This document shows, in pieces, positions 37,938 to 48,002 of a stretch of DNA of 64,000 nucleotides. This DNA is from Streptomyces paludis (GTDB lineage: Bacteria > Actinomycetota > Actinomycetes > Streptomycetales > Streptomycetaceae). The notes below the pieces were generated by a model. That model saw only the letters and a program-made list of their open reading frames with translations. It made no database searches and had not been told where the DNA came from. Numbering within the stretch: position 1 is the stretch's first letter; each line of letters opens with the position of its first letter. The translations under genes and the position numbers were made by a program. The stretch covers positions 434,001 through 498,000 of the forward strand of contig NZ_CP031194.1 in the NCBI RefSeq assembly GCF_003344965.1, read 5' to 3'.

Positions 37938-38993
37938 ATGGACAGAGGCAGGGCAGTGATCATCGGAGCGACGGGACAGATCGGGCGGGTCGCGGTGGCG
38001 GCGCTCGCCGAGGACGGCTGGGAGGTGTGCGCGGCCTCGCTCGGGGGCGGCCGGGACGAGCGGTGGCCGGAGGAGGTACGGAGCGTACGGCTGGACCGGG
38101 ACGACGACGCGGCGCTGGCCGCCGTGGTGGGCGACGGCGCCGAACTGCTGGTGGACATGGTGGCGTTCGGGCGTCAGCACGCCCACCAGATCGTCGGACT
38201 GGCGGACCGGATCGGCTCGGCGGTCGTCGCCTCCACCGGCGCGGTGTACGAGGACGACGAGGGGTGCGGCTTCGAGACGAACGGCGAGCCGGGCGGCTCA
38301 CCGCGCTATCCGGTGCCGATCCCCGAGACCCAGCGGACGGTGGCGCCCGGCGACGCGACGTACGCCCGGGCGAAGGCCCTGGTGGAGCGGGAGTTGCTGG
38401 CGGCGGCCGATGTGCTGCCGGTCACGCTGCTGCGGGCGGGCGCGGTGTACGGGCCGTACTGCCGCACGCCGCGCGAGCTGTACTTCGTCCAGCGGGCGCT
38501 GGACGGCCGCCGGCGGCGGGTGCTGGCGTACGGCGGCCGGAGCCGCTTCCACCCGGTGCATGTCTCCAATGTGGCCGAGCTGATCAGGCTGGCGGCGCGG
38601 CAGCCCGGGACGCGGGTGCTCAACGCGGGGGATCCGCAGGCGCCGACGGTCGCGGAGATCGGTGCGGAGATCGACGCGGTGCTGGGCCGGGAGACCGAGA
38701 CCGTCCTGGTGGAGGGGCCGCCGTCGGACGGTGTGGTGGGGACGCACCCGTGGGCGATCGAGTTTCCCCTCGTCTTCGATATGACGGCCGCCGAGCGGGA
38801 GTTGGGGTACCGGCCGGTCACCGGCTACGCCGAGTCGCTGCCGGCGACGGTCGAGTGGCTCGTCGCGGAGCTGCGCGGGCGGGACTGGCGGGATGTCTTC
38901 CCGAAGATGGTCCGCAATTACGGTGCGGACCTGCTGTTCCCGTACGAGGCAGAGGACGCCTGGCTGGAGGCGTACGACCGGGGCGAGGTCTGA
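37938..38993 (+). CDS. NAD-dependent epimerase/dehydratase-like SDR protein
   Basis: 351 aa. The N-terminal Rossmann motif IIGATGQIGRVAV (about 8-20) and the extended SDR layout (TGAVYEDDEG, ATYARAKALVERELL with Tyr and Lys spacing, RAGAVYGPY, FHPVHVSNVAELI) identify a sugar-nucleotide epimerase or reductase-like enzyme. The catalytic YxxxK appears as YARAK. The substrate is not deducible. No clear ribosome site lies before ATG 37938. A hairpin overlaps its stop codon. Confidence 0.82.
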   Translation: MDRGRAVIIGATGQIGRVAVAALAEDGWEVCAASLGGGRDERWPEEVRSVRLDRDDDAALAAVVGDGAELLVDMVAFGRQHAHQIVGLADRIGSAVVASTGAVYEDDEGCGFETNGEPGGSPRYPVPIPETQRTVAPGDATYARAKALVERELLAAADVLPVTLLRAGAVYGPYCRTPRELYFVQRALDGRRRRVLAYGGRSRFHPVHVSNVAELIRLAARQPGTRVLNAGDPQAPTVAEIGAEIDAVLGRETETVLVEGPPSDGVVGTHPWAIEFPLVFDMTAAERELGYRPVTGYAESLPATVEWLVAELRGRDWRDVFPKMVRNYGADLLFPYEAEDAWLEAYDRGEV

Positions 38994-39030
38994 CGTACGC
39001 ACGCACCCTGCGATCTGCGTACGTACGTCA
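38991..39030. terminator. Hairpin overlapping the epimerase stop codon
   Basis: TGACGTACGCACGCA (38991-39005) and TGCGTACGTACGTCA (39016-39030) form a 15-bp stem with one mismatch and a 10-nt loop. The left arm starts at the TGA stop. It lies between convergent genes. Confidence 0.7.
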
Positions 39031-39046
39031 GAACCCCGTCACCGGG

Positions 39047-40690
39047 TTACGGCTTGGGCGTGGCGTGCGGGGCGCACGTCACGTCGTCGCTGTCGAGCGC
39101 GCCCGTCAGCAGATACGCCTTGACGCGGTCGTTGACGCACGGGTTGAGGAGGTTGGTGATGCCGTGCGAGCCTGCGTCCCGCTCGGTGATGAGACGGGAG
39201 CCCTTGAAGCGCTTGTGCAGTTCGACGGCGCCCGCGTACGGCGTGGCGGCGTCCCGGGTGGACTGGGTGATCAGCACGGGCGGCAGGCCCTTGCCGGTCT
39301 TGACCTCGACCGGGGTCCGCTGCTTGACGCCCCAGGTGGCGCAGGGCAGGTTCATCCAGGTGTTGGACCAGGTCAGGAAGGGGTGGTCCCGGTGGATGCG
39401 GGTGCTGTCCCGGTCCCAGGTCTTCCAGTCGGTGGGCCACTTGGCGTCGGTGCACTCGACGGCGGTGTAGACGGCGTTGCCGTTCTCCGACTTGATGTTG
39501 CCCGCGATGTCGGTGAGGTCCGGCGAACCGGCGTCGATCAGCGGCTGGGTGTCACCCGCGAGGTACTTGCTCCAGAGGGTGGCGGTGGGGATCCACGCGG
39601 AGTCGTAGTACGGCGCGCTCTGGAACACACCGAGCAGCTCGTTGGGGCCGACGACCCCGCCGAGCGGCGCCTTCTTGGCGGCGGCGCGCAGGGCGTCCCA
39701 CTGCTGGGCGACCTTGGCGGCGGTGTCACCGATGTGGAACGTCGCGTCGTTGGCGGCGACCCACTCCATCCAGTCCTGGAACCGGGTCTCGAAGGCGACG
39801 TTCTGGTCCATGTTGGACTGGTACCAGATCTTCTCGCGCGACGGGTTGACCACGCTGTCGACGACCATGCGCCGTACGTGCGTCGGGAAGAGCGTGCCGT
39901 AGACCGCGCCGAGGTATGTGCCGTACGAGACGCCCACGTAGTTGAGCTTCCGGTCGCCGAGGGCGGCCCGGATGACATCGAGGTCGCGGGCGGTGTTCGG
40001 TGTCGTCATGTGCGGCAGCATCTCGCCGCTGCGCTCCTTGCAGCCGGCCGCGTACTCGGCCGCCAGCTTGCGCTGGGCGCGCTTGTCGGCCTCGCTGCCG
40101 GGGACCGGGTCGGCCTTGGGCGCCTTGACGAACTCCTGCGGGTCGACACAGGAGATGGGCGCGGAGCGGTTGACGCCGCGCGGGTCGAAGCCCACGAAGT
40201 CGTACGCCTTGGCCGCGTCCGCCCAGATCGCGTTCTTGGTGACGACCCGGCGCGGGAAGGCGAGGCCCGAGCCGCCGGGGCCGCCCGGGTTGTAGACCAG
40301 CGAGCCCTGGCGCTCGGCCGGGGTGCCGGTGGAGCCGATCCGGTCCACGGCGATCTTGATCTGCTTGCCGTGGGGCTTCGTGTAGTCGAGCGGGACCTTC
40401 ACCCAGCCGCACTGGATGGGCTTCTCCAGGCCCCAGTCGGCCGGGCAGTCCTGCCAGTCGATGCCCTGCCGCTCGGCCCGGCCGGCGGCGAGCGCCACAC
40501 CGGCGGCCGCGGCGGCCGTCTCGTGGGCCTCGGCGGCCTGGGCCGCCGCGGTGCGCGCGGCCTCGTGGGCCAGGCCCGTCAGGGCGGCCGTGCGGCCGTC
40601 GGCGTTCGCGGCCGGGGCCGCCATCGCGCCGGCGATGAGCGTGCTCGCTATCAGAGTGCCGGCGGCGCCGAGCGCTGTGGAGCGTCTCAC
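39047..40690 (-). CDS. Secreted alpha/beta hydrolase, tripeptidyl aminopeptidase (S33) family
   Basis: 547 aa from GTG 40690, with GGGGGAGG 6 nt upstream. A signal peptide (about 1-30) and an Ala-rich segment (40-75) precede the hydrolase domain. Oxyanion-type [10 protein letters not shown] (about 135-144), the nucleophile GVSYGTYLG (GXSXG), and C-terminal TQSTRDAATPY and DAGSHGI supply Ser, Asp and His. The C-terminal TAP-like domain with paired cysteines matches Streptomyces Tap/Slp peptidases, which remove N-terminal tripeptides from secreted proteins. Confidence 0.9.
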   Translation of the reverse strand: MRRSTALGAAGTLIASTLIAGAMAAPAANADGRTAALTGLAHEAARTAAAQAAEAHETAAAAAGVALAAGRAERQGIDWQDCPADWGLEKPIQCGWVKVPLDYTKPHGKQIKIAVDRIGSTGTPAERQGSLVYNPGGPGGSGLAFPRRVVTKNAIWADAAKAYDFVGFDPRGVNRSAPISCVDPQEFVKAPKADPVPGSEADKRAQRKLAAEYAAGCKERSGEMLPHMTTPNTARDLDVIRAALGDRKLNYVGVSYGTYLGAVYGTLFPTHVRRMVVDSVVNPSREKIWYQSNMDQNVAFETRFQDWMEWVAANDATFHIGDTAAKVAQQWDALRAAAKKAPLGGVVGPNELLGVFQSAPYYDSAWIPTATLWSKYLAGDTQPLIDAGSPDLTDIAGNIKSENGNAVYTAVECTDAKWPTDWKTWDRDSTRIHRDHPFLTWSNTWMNLPCATWGVKQRTPVEVKTGKGLPPVLITQSTRDAATPYAGAVELHKRFKGSRLITERDAGSHGITNLLNPCVNDRVKAYLLTGALDSDDVTCAPHATPKP

Positions 40691-40883
40691 GTCGTTCCTC
40701 CCCCAAATGTGGTGCGCCGCTGATGGCGGCGCGTTCCAATGATCGCTCGGTGATGACCGGTTGGCGATGATCGGTTTCGGTCGGTTCTCGGATCCTCGCG
40801 CCTGTGGGGCGGCCGAGAACAGACCGGGCGAACCATTCTTTACCCAACCCATAACCGTCGGAGCGCGGTACCGCTGAGCGGTT

Positions 40884-40909
40884 ACGGCCGAACGGTACGG
40901 CCGAACGGT
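40884..40909. repeat. Tandem 13-nt repeat between ureD and the peptidase gene
   Basis: ACGGCCGAACGGT occurs twice in tandem (40884-40896 and 40897-40909), directly downstream of the ureD stop at 40915. Adjacent GCGGTACCGC and CCGCTGAGCGG can fold locally; the rest of 40691-40883 shows no gene and carries the peptidase promoter region. Confidence 0.6.
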
Positions 40910-40914
40910 ATCCC

Positions 40915-41690
40915 TCAGCCGTACGCGTCCGCCGCCGCGTGCCACCGGCCGTGCCGCAGCTCCTCCCGTACCCCGTCCAGTACGTGCCGCAGCCGCAGCG
41001 CGTTCGACGCGACCGCCGTGACCAGCACGGCGGGTCCGGCGAGCGGGGTGAGCACGGCGGTCTCGCCCAGCATCCGGGGCGCCAGCGGCTTCTCCTCGAA
41101 CTCGGGTGCGACACAGAGCAGTTGTCCGACGGCCCGGTGTCCGCCGAGGACCGCCCCGCCGTCCCAGCCGCCGGGCGCGCCGGGGCCGTGGGCGGCTTCC
41201 TGGTCGAGCAGCGGGCGTCCCGCGCGGTGGACGGTGAGCCGGCTGAAGAGGGTGCCCGGCTCCTCGCCGTGCCGGCCGAGGATCTGCTCCTCGCGCAGCA
41301 CCAGCCGGGCGGTGGCGGCGAGTTCGACACGGGTGCGCATACGCAGCTCGCTGCCGTACGCCGAGATCAGCTGCTCCGGCAGCCAGTTCAGCTCGGCGTC
41401 CTGGCCGACGGTGAGCCGTACGTCGTAGTGGGCGGGTCCGTCGGCGCCGTCGCGGCGGCCGGGCAGGGCGACGGTCGCGGCGGCGGAGTCCACGGTGAGC
41501 CGGGCGCCGTCCCGTACCTCCGCCTCGATGGCGAGCCGGTCCCCGCCGAGGGGCGCGCTCATCGCGCCGACCACGGTGACCCGGCTGCCGGGGCCTTCGG
41601 CGCGGGTACGGCGTACCGCCAGCGGGCCCTCGCCGGCCAGCACCGGGAGCCCGGCGCGGGTGGCGACGATCCGGGCGGTCGCGCGGACGC

Positions 41691-41694
<4 letters not shown>
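40915..41694 (-). CDS. ureD: Urease accessory protein UreD
   Basis: 259 aa. UreD (UreH) is the scaffold that joins UreF and UreG on apo-urease during nickel insertion. Family hallmarks are a beta-rich N-terminal half with [39 protein letters not shown] and a C-terminal [17 protein letters not shown]. Its start overlaps the ureG stop by 4 nt, as the last gene of the operon. Confidence 0.92.
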
Positions 41695-42368
<674 letters not shown>

Positions 42369-42411
42369 GGTGCGGCTCCTGGGCTGCTGGGCTCCGGTGG
42401 GGGCTGGGGGG

Positions 42412-43134
42412 TTACGAGGCGAAGAGCCGGACCGGCCAGGCCGCGTGCGCCTCGGCGGCGATGTCGAGCAGCGGCGCGGAGGCGGCGGGCAGCGCGTCGG
42501 TGCCCTCGTACGCGGCCCGCCCGGCCGCTTCGGTGGCGCGGGCGGCGGTCTCGTCCAGCTCGGGGGCGAGCCGGGCGAGTACGGCGGTGGCCTCGAAGGG
42601 GTCGAGACCGAGCAGCCGTACGGTGGCGGTGGCCGGGCCGCTGACCGTCTCGTACAGCGCGCAGTACGCCGCGTCCCGGGGCGCGAGCCCGGCGGCGCGG
42701 GCGGTGAGGCCGAGGACCACCGGCTGGTGGGCGCCGCGCGGCCGGGCGGCGGCGAGGGCGGTCAGCTCGGCGCTCGGCCAGGTGGCCCGGGCGGCCCGCA
42801 TCAGCTGGCGGCCGAGCTTGCGCGCGGTGGCGCGGAGGGCGGGCGACGGCGTACGGGCGTCGGCCGCCTCGTCGAGGACGAGCGGGTCGAGCCCGCCGGC
42901 CGCCGCGGCGGCGAGCGCCGCCGCGGTGAGGCCGGTGGTGTGCAGCCGGCCCCGGCAGAAGGCCGCGAGGCCGGCGGCGTCCCGGATCCGGCCCGCCTTG
43001 ACGGCGGGTTCGGCGCCGCCCGAGTGGGCGTGGCCGCCGGCCGGGAAGCGTCCGTCGGCGAGGACGAGCAGGGCGGCGAGCCCGGCGCCACCGCCGCCGT
43101 ACGCCGCCCCCACTCCCTTTTCCTGACTGTTCAT
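42412..43134 (-). CDS. ureF: Urease accessory protein UreF
   Basis: 240 aa, all-helical. The motif [19 protein letters not shown] (about 22-40) is the UreF signature, and the C-terminal region [22 protein letters not shown] matches the UreG-docking helices. Its ATG overlaps the ureC stop by one base (TGATG), implying translational coupling. It activates UreG in the UreDFG nickel-insertion complex. Confidence 0.93.
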   Translation of the reverse strand: MNSQEKGVGAAYGGGGAGLAALLVLADGRFPAGGHAHSGGAEPAVKAGRIRDAAGLAAFCRGRLHTTGLTAAALAAAAAGGLDPLVLDEAADARTPSPALRATARKLGRQLMRAARATWPSAELTALAAARPRGAHQPVVLGLTARAAGLAPRDAAYCALYETVSGPATATVRLLGLDPFEATAVLARLAPELDETAARATEAAGRAAYEGTDALPAASAPLLDIAAEAHAAWPVRLFAS

Positions 43135-44888
43135 CAGAAGAGGAAGTACCGCTGGGCCAGCGGGAGTTCGGCGGCGGGCGCGGGCTCGACCGGGTCGCCG
43201 TCGATCGTCACCGTGAAGGTGTCGGCGTCGACCTCGACGCGGGGCAGCGCGTCGTTCTCCCGCATGTCCGCCTTGGTGAGCCGCCGGGTGCTGCGGATGG
43301 GTACGAACTTCTTGGCGAGGCCGAGGCGTTCGGGCAGCGCGTCCTCGATGGCCGCCTCGGAGACGAAGTTGAGGGATCCGGCGGCGGCGGCCCGGCCGAG
43401 CGCGCCGAACATCGGCCGCGGCATGACCGGCTGGGGGGTGGGGATGGAGGCGTTGGCGTCGCCCATCTGCGCATAGGCGATCTGGCCGCCCTTGACGACG
43501 AGCAGCGGCTTGACGCCGAAGAACGCCGGGTCCCAGAGCACCAGATCCGCGAGCTTGCCGCTCTCCACGGAGCCGATCTCCCCGTCGAGCCCCTGGGCGA
43601 CGGCGGGGTTGATGGTGTATTTGGCGATGTAGCGGCGGGCCCGGTGGTTGTCCGCGCGGCCGTCGCCCGGCAGGGCGCCCCGGCGCTTCTTCATCACGTG
43701 CGCGGTCTGCCAGGTCCGCATGATGACCTCACCGACCCGCCCCATGGCCTGGGCGTCCGAGGAGATGATCGAGATGGCGCCGAGGTCGTGCAGGATGTCC
43801 TCGGCCGCGATGGTGGAGGGCCGGATCCGGGACTCCGCGAAGGCGAGATCCTCGGGCACGGACGGGTTGAGGTGGTGGCACACCATCAGCATGTCGAGGT
43901 GTTCCTCGATGGTGTTGACGGTGTGCGGCCGGGTCGGGTTGGTGGAGCTGGGCAGGATGTACGGCTCGGAGACGACCGTGATGATGTCCGGCGCGTGGCC
44001 GCCGCCCGCGCCCTCGGTGTGGTACGCGTGCAGGGTGCGCCCGGCGACGGCGGCGAGGGTGTCACCGACGAAACCGGCCTCGTTCAGTGTGTCGGTGTGG
44101 ATGGCGAGCTGGGCGCCGCTCTCCTCGCAGACCCGCAGACAGGCGTCGATGACGGCGGGAGTGGCGCCCCAGTCCTCATGGATCTTGAACCCGAGTGCGC
44201 CGTGGCGGAGTTGGGCGTGCATCGCGTCGCGCGACATCGTGTTGCCCTTGCCGAGCAGCCCGATATTGACGGGGAAGGTCTCCAGCGCCTCGAACATCCG
44301 GGCGAGGTGCCAGGAGCCCGGGGTGATGGTGGTGGCCTTCGTGCCCTCCGCCGGTCCGGTGCCCCCGCCGACGAGGGTGGTGACACCGGACGACAGGGCC
44401 TGGTCGACGATGGTCGGCGAGATGAAGTGGACATGGGCGTCGACGGCGCCCGCGGTGAGGATCCGTCCGTTGCCCGCGATGATCTCGGTCTCGGGCCCGA
44501 TCACCAGGTCGGGATGGACCCCGTCCATGGTGTCGGGGTTGCCGGCCTTGCCGATGCCGGTGATCCGGCCGTCCCTGATCCCGACATCGGCCTTGACGAT
44601 GCCCCAGTGGTCGATGATCACGGCGCCGGTGATCACGGTGTCGGGCGCGCCCTCGGCGCGGGTCGTACGGGACTGTCCCATCGACTCGCGGATCACCTTG
44701 CCGCCGCCGAACACCGCCTCGTCCCCGGCGAGTCCGGGGCCGCCGGAGCGGTCCTCCTCGATCTCGACGAGCAGGGCGGTGTCCGCGAGCCGGATCCGGT
44801 CACCGGTGGTGGGGCCGAAGAGATCGGCGTACCGCGCGCGGGAGAGCGTCAGCGGCGCGGCCGGGAAGCCTTCGGTCGGTTCAGTCAT
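43134..44888 (-). CDS. ureC: Urease alpha (catalytic) subunit
   Basis: 584 aa from ATG 44888, normal length. The nickel site is complete: [12 protein letters not shown] (two His), [12 protein letters not shown] with the lysine that becomes carbamylated, AIHTDTLNE and the [15 protein letters not shown] loop, plus MVCHHLNP with the catalytic flap histidine. It hydrolyses urea to ammonia and carbamate. Its start lies inside the last codons of ureB (8-nt overlap). Confidence 0.97.
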   Translation of the reverse strand: MTEPTEGFPAAPLTLSRARYADLFGPTTGDRIRLADTALLVEIEEDRSGGPGLAGDEAVFGGGKVIRESMGQSRTTRAEGAPDTVITGAVIIDHWGIVKADVGIRDGRITGIGKAGNPDTMDGVHPDLVIGPETEIIAGNGRILTAGAVDAHVHFISPTIVDQALSSGVTTLVGGGTGPAEGTKATTITPGSWHLARMFEALETFPVNIGLLGKGNTMSRDAMHAQLRHGALGFKIHEDWGATPAVIDACLRVCEESGAQLAIHTDTLNEAGFVGDTLAAVAGRTLHAYHTEGAGGGHAPDIITVVSEPYILPSSTNPTRPHTVNTIEEHLDMLMVCHHLNPSVPEDLAFAESRIRPSTIAAEDILHDLGAISIISSDAQAMGRVGEVIMRTWQTAHVMKKRRGALPGDGRADNHRARRYIAKYTINPAVAQGLDGEIGSVESGKLADLVLWDPAFFGVKPLLVVKGGQIAYAQMGDANASIPTPQPVMPRPMFGALGRAAAAGSLNFVSEAAIEDALPERLGLAKKFVPIRSTRRLTKADMRENDALPRVEVDADTFTVTIDGDPVEPAPAAELPLAQRYFLF

Positions 44889-45192
44889 CGAGGGGACCTC
44901 CGGTCTCTCCGCGCAGACCCGGCACGACCCGCGCTCCGGCCAGCGGGACAAGGGCGACGGCGACGGGGACGCCCGGCTCGAACCGTACGGACGTACCGGC
45001 CGCGATGTGCAGCCGCTTGCCGCGGGCGGCGGCGCGGTCGAACTCCAGACCGGGGTTGGTCTCGGCGAAGTGGTAGTGCGAGCCGACCTGGACGGGCCGG
45101 TCGGCGGTGTTGAGCACGGTCAGCGAGGTGACCTCGCGGCCCTCGTTGAGGACGACCGGCTCCTCGGCGTACAGGATCTCTCCGGGAATCAT
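44881..45192 (-). CDS. ureB: Urease beta subunit
   Basis: 103 aa, a separate beta subunit as in most bacteria. It has the family start [20 protein letters not shown] and the core [18 protein letters not shown] and FEPG. It is structural in the UreABC trimer. It overlaps ureC by 8 nt and begins 17 nt after ureA. Confidence 0.96.
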   Translation of the reverse strand: MIPGEILYAEEPVVLNEGREVTSLTVLNTADRPVQVGSHYHFAETNPGLEFDRAAARGKRLHIAAGTSVRFEPGVPVAVALVPLAGARVVPGLRGETGGPLDD

Positions 45193-45209
45193 CGGCGCGC
45201 GCTCCCCCG

Positions 45210-45512
45210 TCAGACGATCGGATCGTGGACGGTGACGAGCTTGGTGCCGTCCGGGAAGGTGGCCTCCACCTGCACGTCGTGGATCATCTCGGGGATGCCC
45301 TCCATGACGTCGTCACGGCCGAGCACCGCACGCCCCGACACCATGAGTTCGGCGACCGTACGGCCGTCCCTGGCGCCTTCGAGCAGATGCGCGGTGATCA
45401 GGGCGACGGCCTCGGGGTGGTTGAGCCGCAGCCCACGCGCCCGGCGCCGGGCGGCCACGTCCGCGGCCACATGGATGAGCAGACGTTCCCGCTCGTGCGG
45501 TGTCAGTTGCAC
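45210..45512 (-). CDS. ureA: Urease gamma subunit
   Basis: 100 aa, the normal gamma subunit: [20 protein letters not shown] opening, [10 protein letters not shown], the GRDDVMEG loop and [20 protein letters not shown] close. First gene of ureABCFGD. A promoter with a built-in palindrome lies about 60-90 nt upstream. Confidence 0.96.
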   Translation of the reverse strand: MQLTPHERERLLIHVAADVAARRRARGLRLNHPEAVALITAHLLEGARDGRTVAELMVSGRAVLGRDDVMEGIPEMIHDVQVEATFPDGTKLVTVHDPIV

Positions 45513-45572
45513 GCTTCCACCTCATCGTCCTCCGGATCGGCTCCGGCCCGGTGACGATCCGGGCGCGGCGCG

Positions 45573-45601
45573 AGCCTAGCCCCATTCAACAGAATGTTGA
45601 A
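45573..45601 (-). promoter_or_regulatory. Promoter of the urease operon with a perfect palindromic operator
   Basis: Read on the minus strand, TTCAAC (-35, 45596-45601) and TAGGCT (-10, 45573-45578) are separated by 17 nt. TTCAACAGAATGTTGAA (plus strand 45585-45601) is a perfect 7-3-7 palindrome covering the -35 box and half the spacer, a position suited to repression. The leader to ureA would be about 55 nt. The cognate regulator is not identified. Confidence 0.6.
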
Positions 45602-45811
45602 CAGCGTGGGCGTCGCACGCGTCGCACGTTAGGACGGAAGTTTTTCCAGCACGTTAACTGCCCGCGCGGCCGCCGCCCGGCGTCGGCATGCGCCGGGAAC
45701 CGGGGTGACGACGGCCGCGCCCGGCCCCTCTCCGCCCGTACGGCGGCAGGTGCGGGCCGCTCTCGTATACGGCGGCGTACGCACGCATACGCGAGGTCAT
45801 ACGCCGGGAAG

Positions 45812-46099
45812 TCATACGTCGGGCGCGTGCTCGGCCGCGATGCCGAAGCGCCGCCGCTCGCCCGCGCCCCCGGCCGAGGACGGCGCCGAGCCGAGCGCCG
45901 AGACGGAGCTGATCACCTGCTCCTCCTCCGGCGCCGTGTCCGCCCCCGCCTCCAGCCGCTCCAGGTCGGCGGCGGAGACCAGCGCGACGAGCGGCTTGCC
46001 GTGCCGGGTCACGACGACGCGCTCGCCGCCGTAGACGACGCGATTGATCAGATCGGCTAGCTCTGCCCGGGCTTGCGTCACCGGAATCTCGTAGGCCAT
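45812..46099 (-). CDS. Phd/YefM family antitoxin, no toxin partner visible
   Basis: 95 aa. The N-terminal domain IPVTQARAELADLINRVVYGGERVVVTRHGKPLVALVSAADLERL-type sequence (about residues 4-50) is the Phd/YefM DNA-binding fold. An acidic linker and a C-terminal tail follow, the region that normally neutralises a toxin. No Doc, YoeB or PIN-type toxin gene lies on either side: ureA is upstream of its 3' end and a ClpP gene is divergent. It may be an orphan regulator. The 45,513-45,811 stretch before it holds no further gene. Confidence 0.82.
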   Translation of the reverse strand: MAYEIPVTQARAELADLINRVVYGGERVVVTRHGKPLVALVSAADLERLEAGADTAPEEEQVISSVSALGSAPSSAGGAGERRRFGIAAEHAPDV

Positions 46100-46267
46100 G
46101 CCCCCAGCCTATTCGGCGCCGTTTCCGCGCCACAGAAAAAGGGCCGGGTGGCCGGAAACAGTCCCTCGCCTCGCCGCGACCCGCACTCCCCGGCCGGCTT
46201 CCCGCTATAACGTTCTGTACGTCCTGTACATTTTTACCGGACGGCCGCGCACGAGGAGAGGTCTGCC

Positions 46268-46897
46268 ATGAACCGCCCTTCCGCCCGCCATGTCCTGCCC
46301 GAGTTCACCGAGCGGACCACCAACGGGAGCCGGACCCTCGATCCGTACTCCAAGCTCTTCGAGGACCGGATCATCTTTCTCGGCACCCCCGTCGACGAGA
46401 CCGCGGCCAACGACGTGATCGCCCAGTTCGTCCATCTCGAATACGACGCGCCCGACCGCGACATCCGCGTCTACATCAACTCGCCCGGCGGTTCGATCAG
46501 CGCCCTGACCGCGATCTACGACACCATGCAGCTCGTCCGCTGCGAAGTGGAGACGACCTGTCTAGGCCAGGCCGCCTCGACCGCCGCCGTTCTGCTGGCC
46601 GCCGGGACGCCGGGCAAGCGGATGGCGCTGCCGGGGGCCCGGTTCGTCCTCCAGCAGCCGGCCACCGAGGAGACGGTCATGGGCCAGCCGTCCGATCTGG
46701 CGATCCACGCCGAGGAGTTGCTGCGGCAGCGGGAGCTGCTCGCGTCGATGCTCGTCCGGCACACCGGACAGAGCCCGGAGACGATCGCCGCGAGCATCGA
46801 CCGCGACACGGTCTTCGACGCTCCCGCGGCGAAAGCGTTCGGACTGATCGATCACGTGATCGAGAGCCGGAAGACCTCGGCGCTCCGGAGCCGATGA
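46268..46897 (+). CDS. ClpP-family protein lacking the catalytic histidine
   Basis: 209 aa with the full ClpP fold. The N-terminus [17 protein letters not shown] and [18 protein letters not shown] are standard. The nucleophile region GQAASTAA keeps Ser104 and the acid is at Asp180 (IDRD). The conserved R-V-x-I-HQP position reads RFVLQQP, so the catalytic His is Gln129 (codon CAG). It is therefore likely inactive or a structural partner in a mixed ClpP ring. The region upstream has TATAAC (46206-46211) and a direct repeat CTGTACGT/CTGTACAT; GGAGAGG precedes ATG. Confidence 0.85.
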   Translation: MNRPSARHVLPEFTERTTNGSRTLDPYSKLFEDRIIFLGTPVDETAANDVIAQFVHLEYDAPDRDIRVYINSPGGSISALTAIYDTMQLVRCEVETTCLGQAASTAAVLLAAGTPGKRMALPGARFVLQQPATEETVMGQPSDLAIHAEELLRQRELLASMLVRHTGQSPETIAASIDRDTVFDAPAAKAFGLIDHVIESRKTSALRSR

Positions 46898-46938
46898 ACG
46901 GGCCAACGTATCCCCGGTCGCAACGGATGTGAGGGGGC

Positions 46939-46982
46939 GTGAGGCGTTCCCGTACGGACGCGTCCGTACGGGAACGCCTCAC
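46939..46982. terminator. 44-bp perfect palindrome after the ClpP-like gene
   Basis: The two 22-nt arms (46939-46960 and 46961-46982) are exactly complementary with no loop bases. It starts 42 nt after the stop codon. A long GC-rich stem of this kind is most simply a strong terminator; a protein-binding palindrome or cruciform is the alternative. Confidence 0.75.
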
Positions 46983-47260
46983 CCGTTCAGGGGACGAACC
47001 CGCTGGACACAGCCGGGGAGTCGAGTTGCGCAGGGCGCCCGGAGGCGTATGACGCGGCCTCATTTCCCCGCAGGTGCCGACCTCATCGGCGCCCCCGGCT
47101 CCGATACGAAAAACCCCTTTGCCACCCCTTTGGGTCAGCCGTGAGGAAGTTCACATATCGTCGTTTCAGCTCGGAAATCCGCTCCTCCTTGGGTCAAGAT
47201 CCCTGGGACGACAAGCCCCCGCCACCCCCGGCGGGGCGATCCGGGCGGACGCCGAGTCCT

Positions 47261-47443
47261 GCCGCCGTTCCGGATGTCTGAGTCGACAGGAGTGGATCGG
47301 CAGGAGTGGAGGACCCAAGCAGTACGGGACGACGCACGTCGTGGTCGTCCCTTGGGGTGAAGCCGTGGGATCTGTCTCGACAGGGCTCCGCGGCCGGGCA
47401 ACTTCGCCAGCCCGAACCCGACAGGTCATCCTTCACAGGCGGC
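47261..47443 (+). promoter_or_regulatory. ydaO/yuaA-type cyclic di-AMP riboswitch
   Basis: The 5' leader of the NlpC/P60 gene carries the conserved blocks of this class in order: GGAGGACCCAAG (near 47308), CTTGGGGTGAAGCC (near 47351), and GCCCGAACCCGACAGG followed by CACAGGCGG (near 47410-47440). The closing helix P1 is GCCGCC (47261-47266) with GGCGGC (47438-47443). The ribosome site GAAGGG (47448-47453) begins four bases later. Ligand binding could therefore affect translation or an upstream transcription decision. These riboswitches control cell-wall hydrolase genes in actinobacteria. Confidence 0.88.
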
Positions 47444-47459
47444 TGACGAAGGGTTGCGC

Positions 47460-47933
47460 ATGACTGCGCAGACATATGTCCCGTCCTTGCTTTCCCGGAC
47501 CGGTGCCGTTTCGGTCCTCACGCTCGCCGCGGTCGGCGGCTCGGTGCTCGCACCGGGCGCCGCGCCCGAGGCCCAGGCGGCCACCCACGCCGTCAAGGCG
47601 CTGAAGGTCGCCGCGTCGAAGAAGGGCGCACCGTACAAGTACGGAGCCACCGGACCGTCCCGGTTCGACTGCTCCGGGCTGACGGTCTACTCGTTCAAGA
47701 AGGCCGGCAAGAAGCTCCCGCGCACCGCGCAGCAGCAGTACAACAAGACGTCGCACATCTCCTCCGCCAAGCGGCGCAAGGGTGATCTCGTGTTCTTCCA
47801 CTCGGGGAGCAACGTCTACCACGTGGGCATCTACGCGGGTTCCGGCAAGATCTGGCACTCGCCGAAGACCGGAGCGGTGGTACGGCTGGAGAAGATCTGG
47901 TCCAAGAGCGTCTGGTACGGACGCGTGGGCTGA
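47460..47933 (+). CDS. Secreted NlpC/P60 peptidoglycan endopeptidase
   Basis: 157 aa from ATG 47460. A signal peptide (about 1-41) precedes one NlpC/P60 domain. The catalytic triad is FDCSGLT (Cys about 67), NVYHVGIYAG (His) and KIWHSP (His). It cuts stem peptides (gamma-D-Glu-meso-DAP type bond). It has no extra binding domain. Expression is under a c-di-AMP riboswitch, as for other actinobacterial wall hydrolases; a hairpin follows the gene. Confidence 0.92.
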   Translation: MTAQTYVPSLLSRTGAVSVLTLAAVGGSVLAPGAAPEAQAATHAVKALKVAASKKGAPYKYGATGPSRFDCSGLTVYSFKKAGKKLPRTAQQQYNKTSHISSAKRRKGDLVFFHSGSNVYHVGIYAGSGKIWHSPKTGAVVRLEKIWSKSVWYGRVG

Positions 47934-48002
47934 GCGGGGCGGTCGAGCGGCGCCGGCCGTTGAGCGGCGCACCCGGTTGAGCGGTGCGAGCGGTTGAGCC
48001 GA

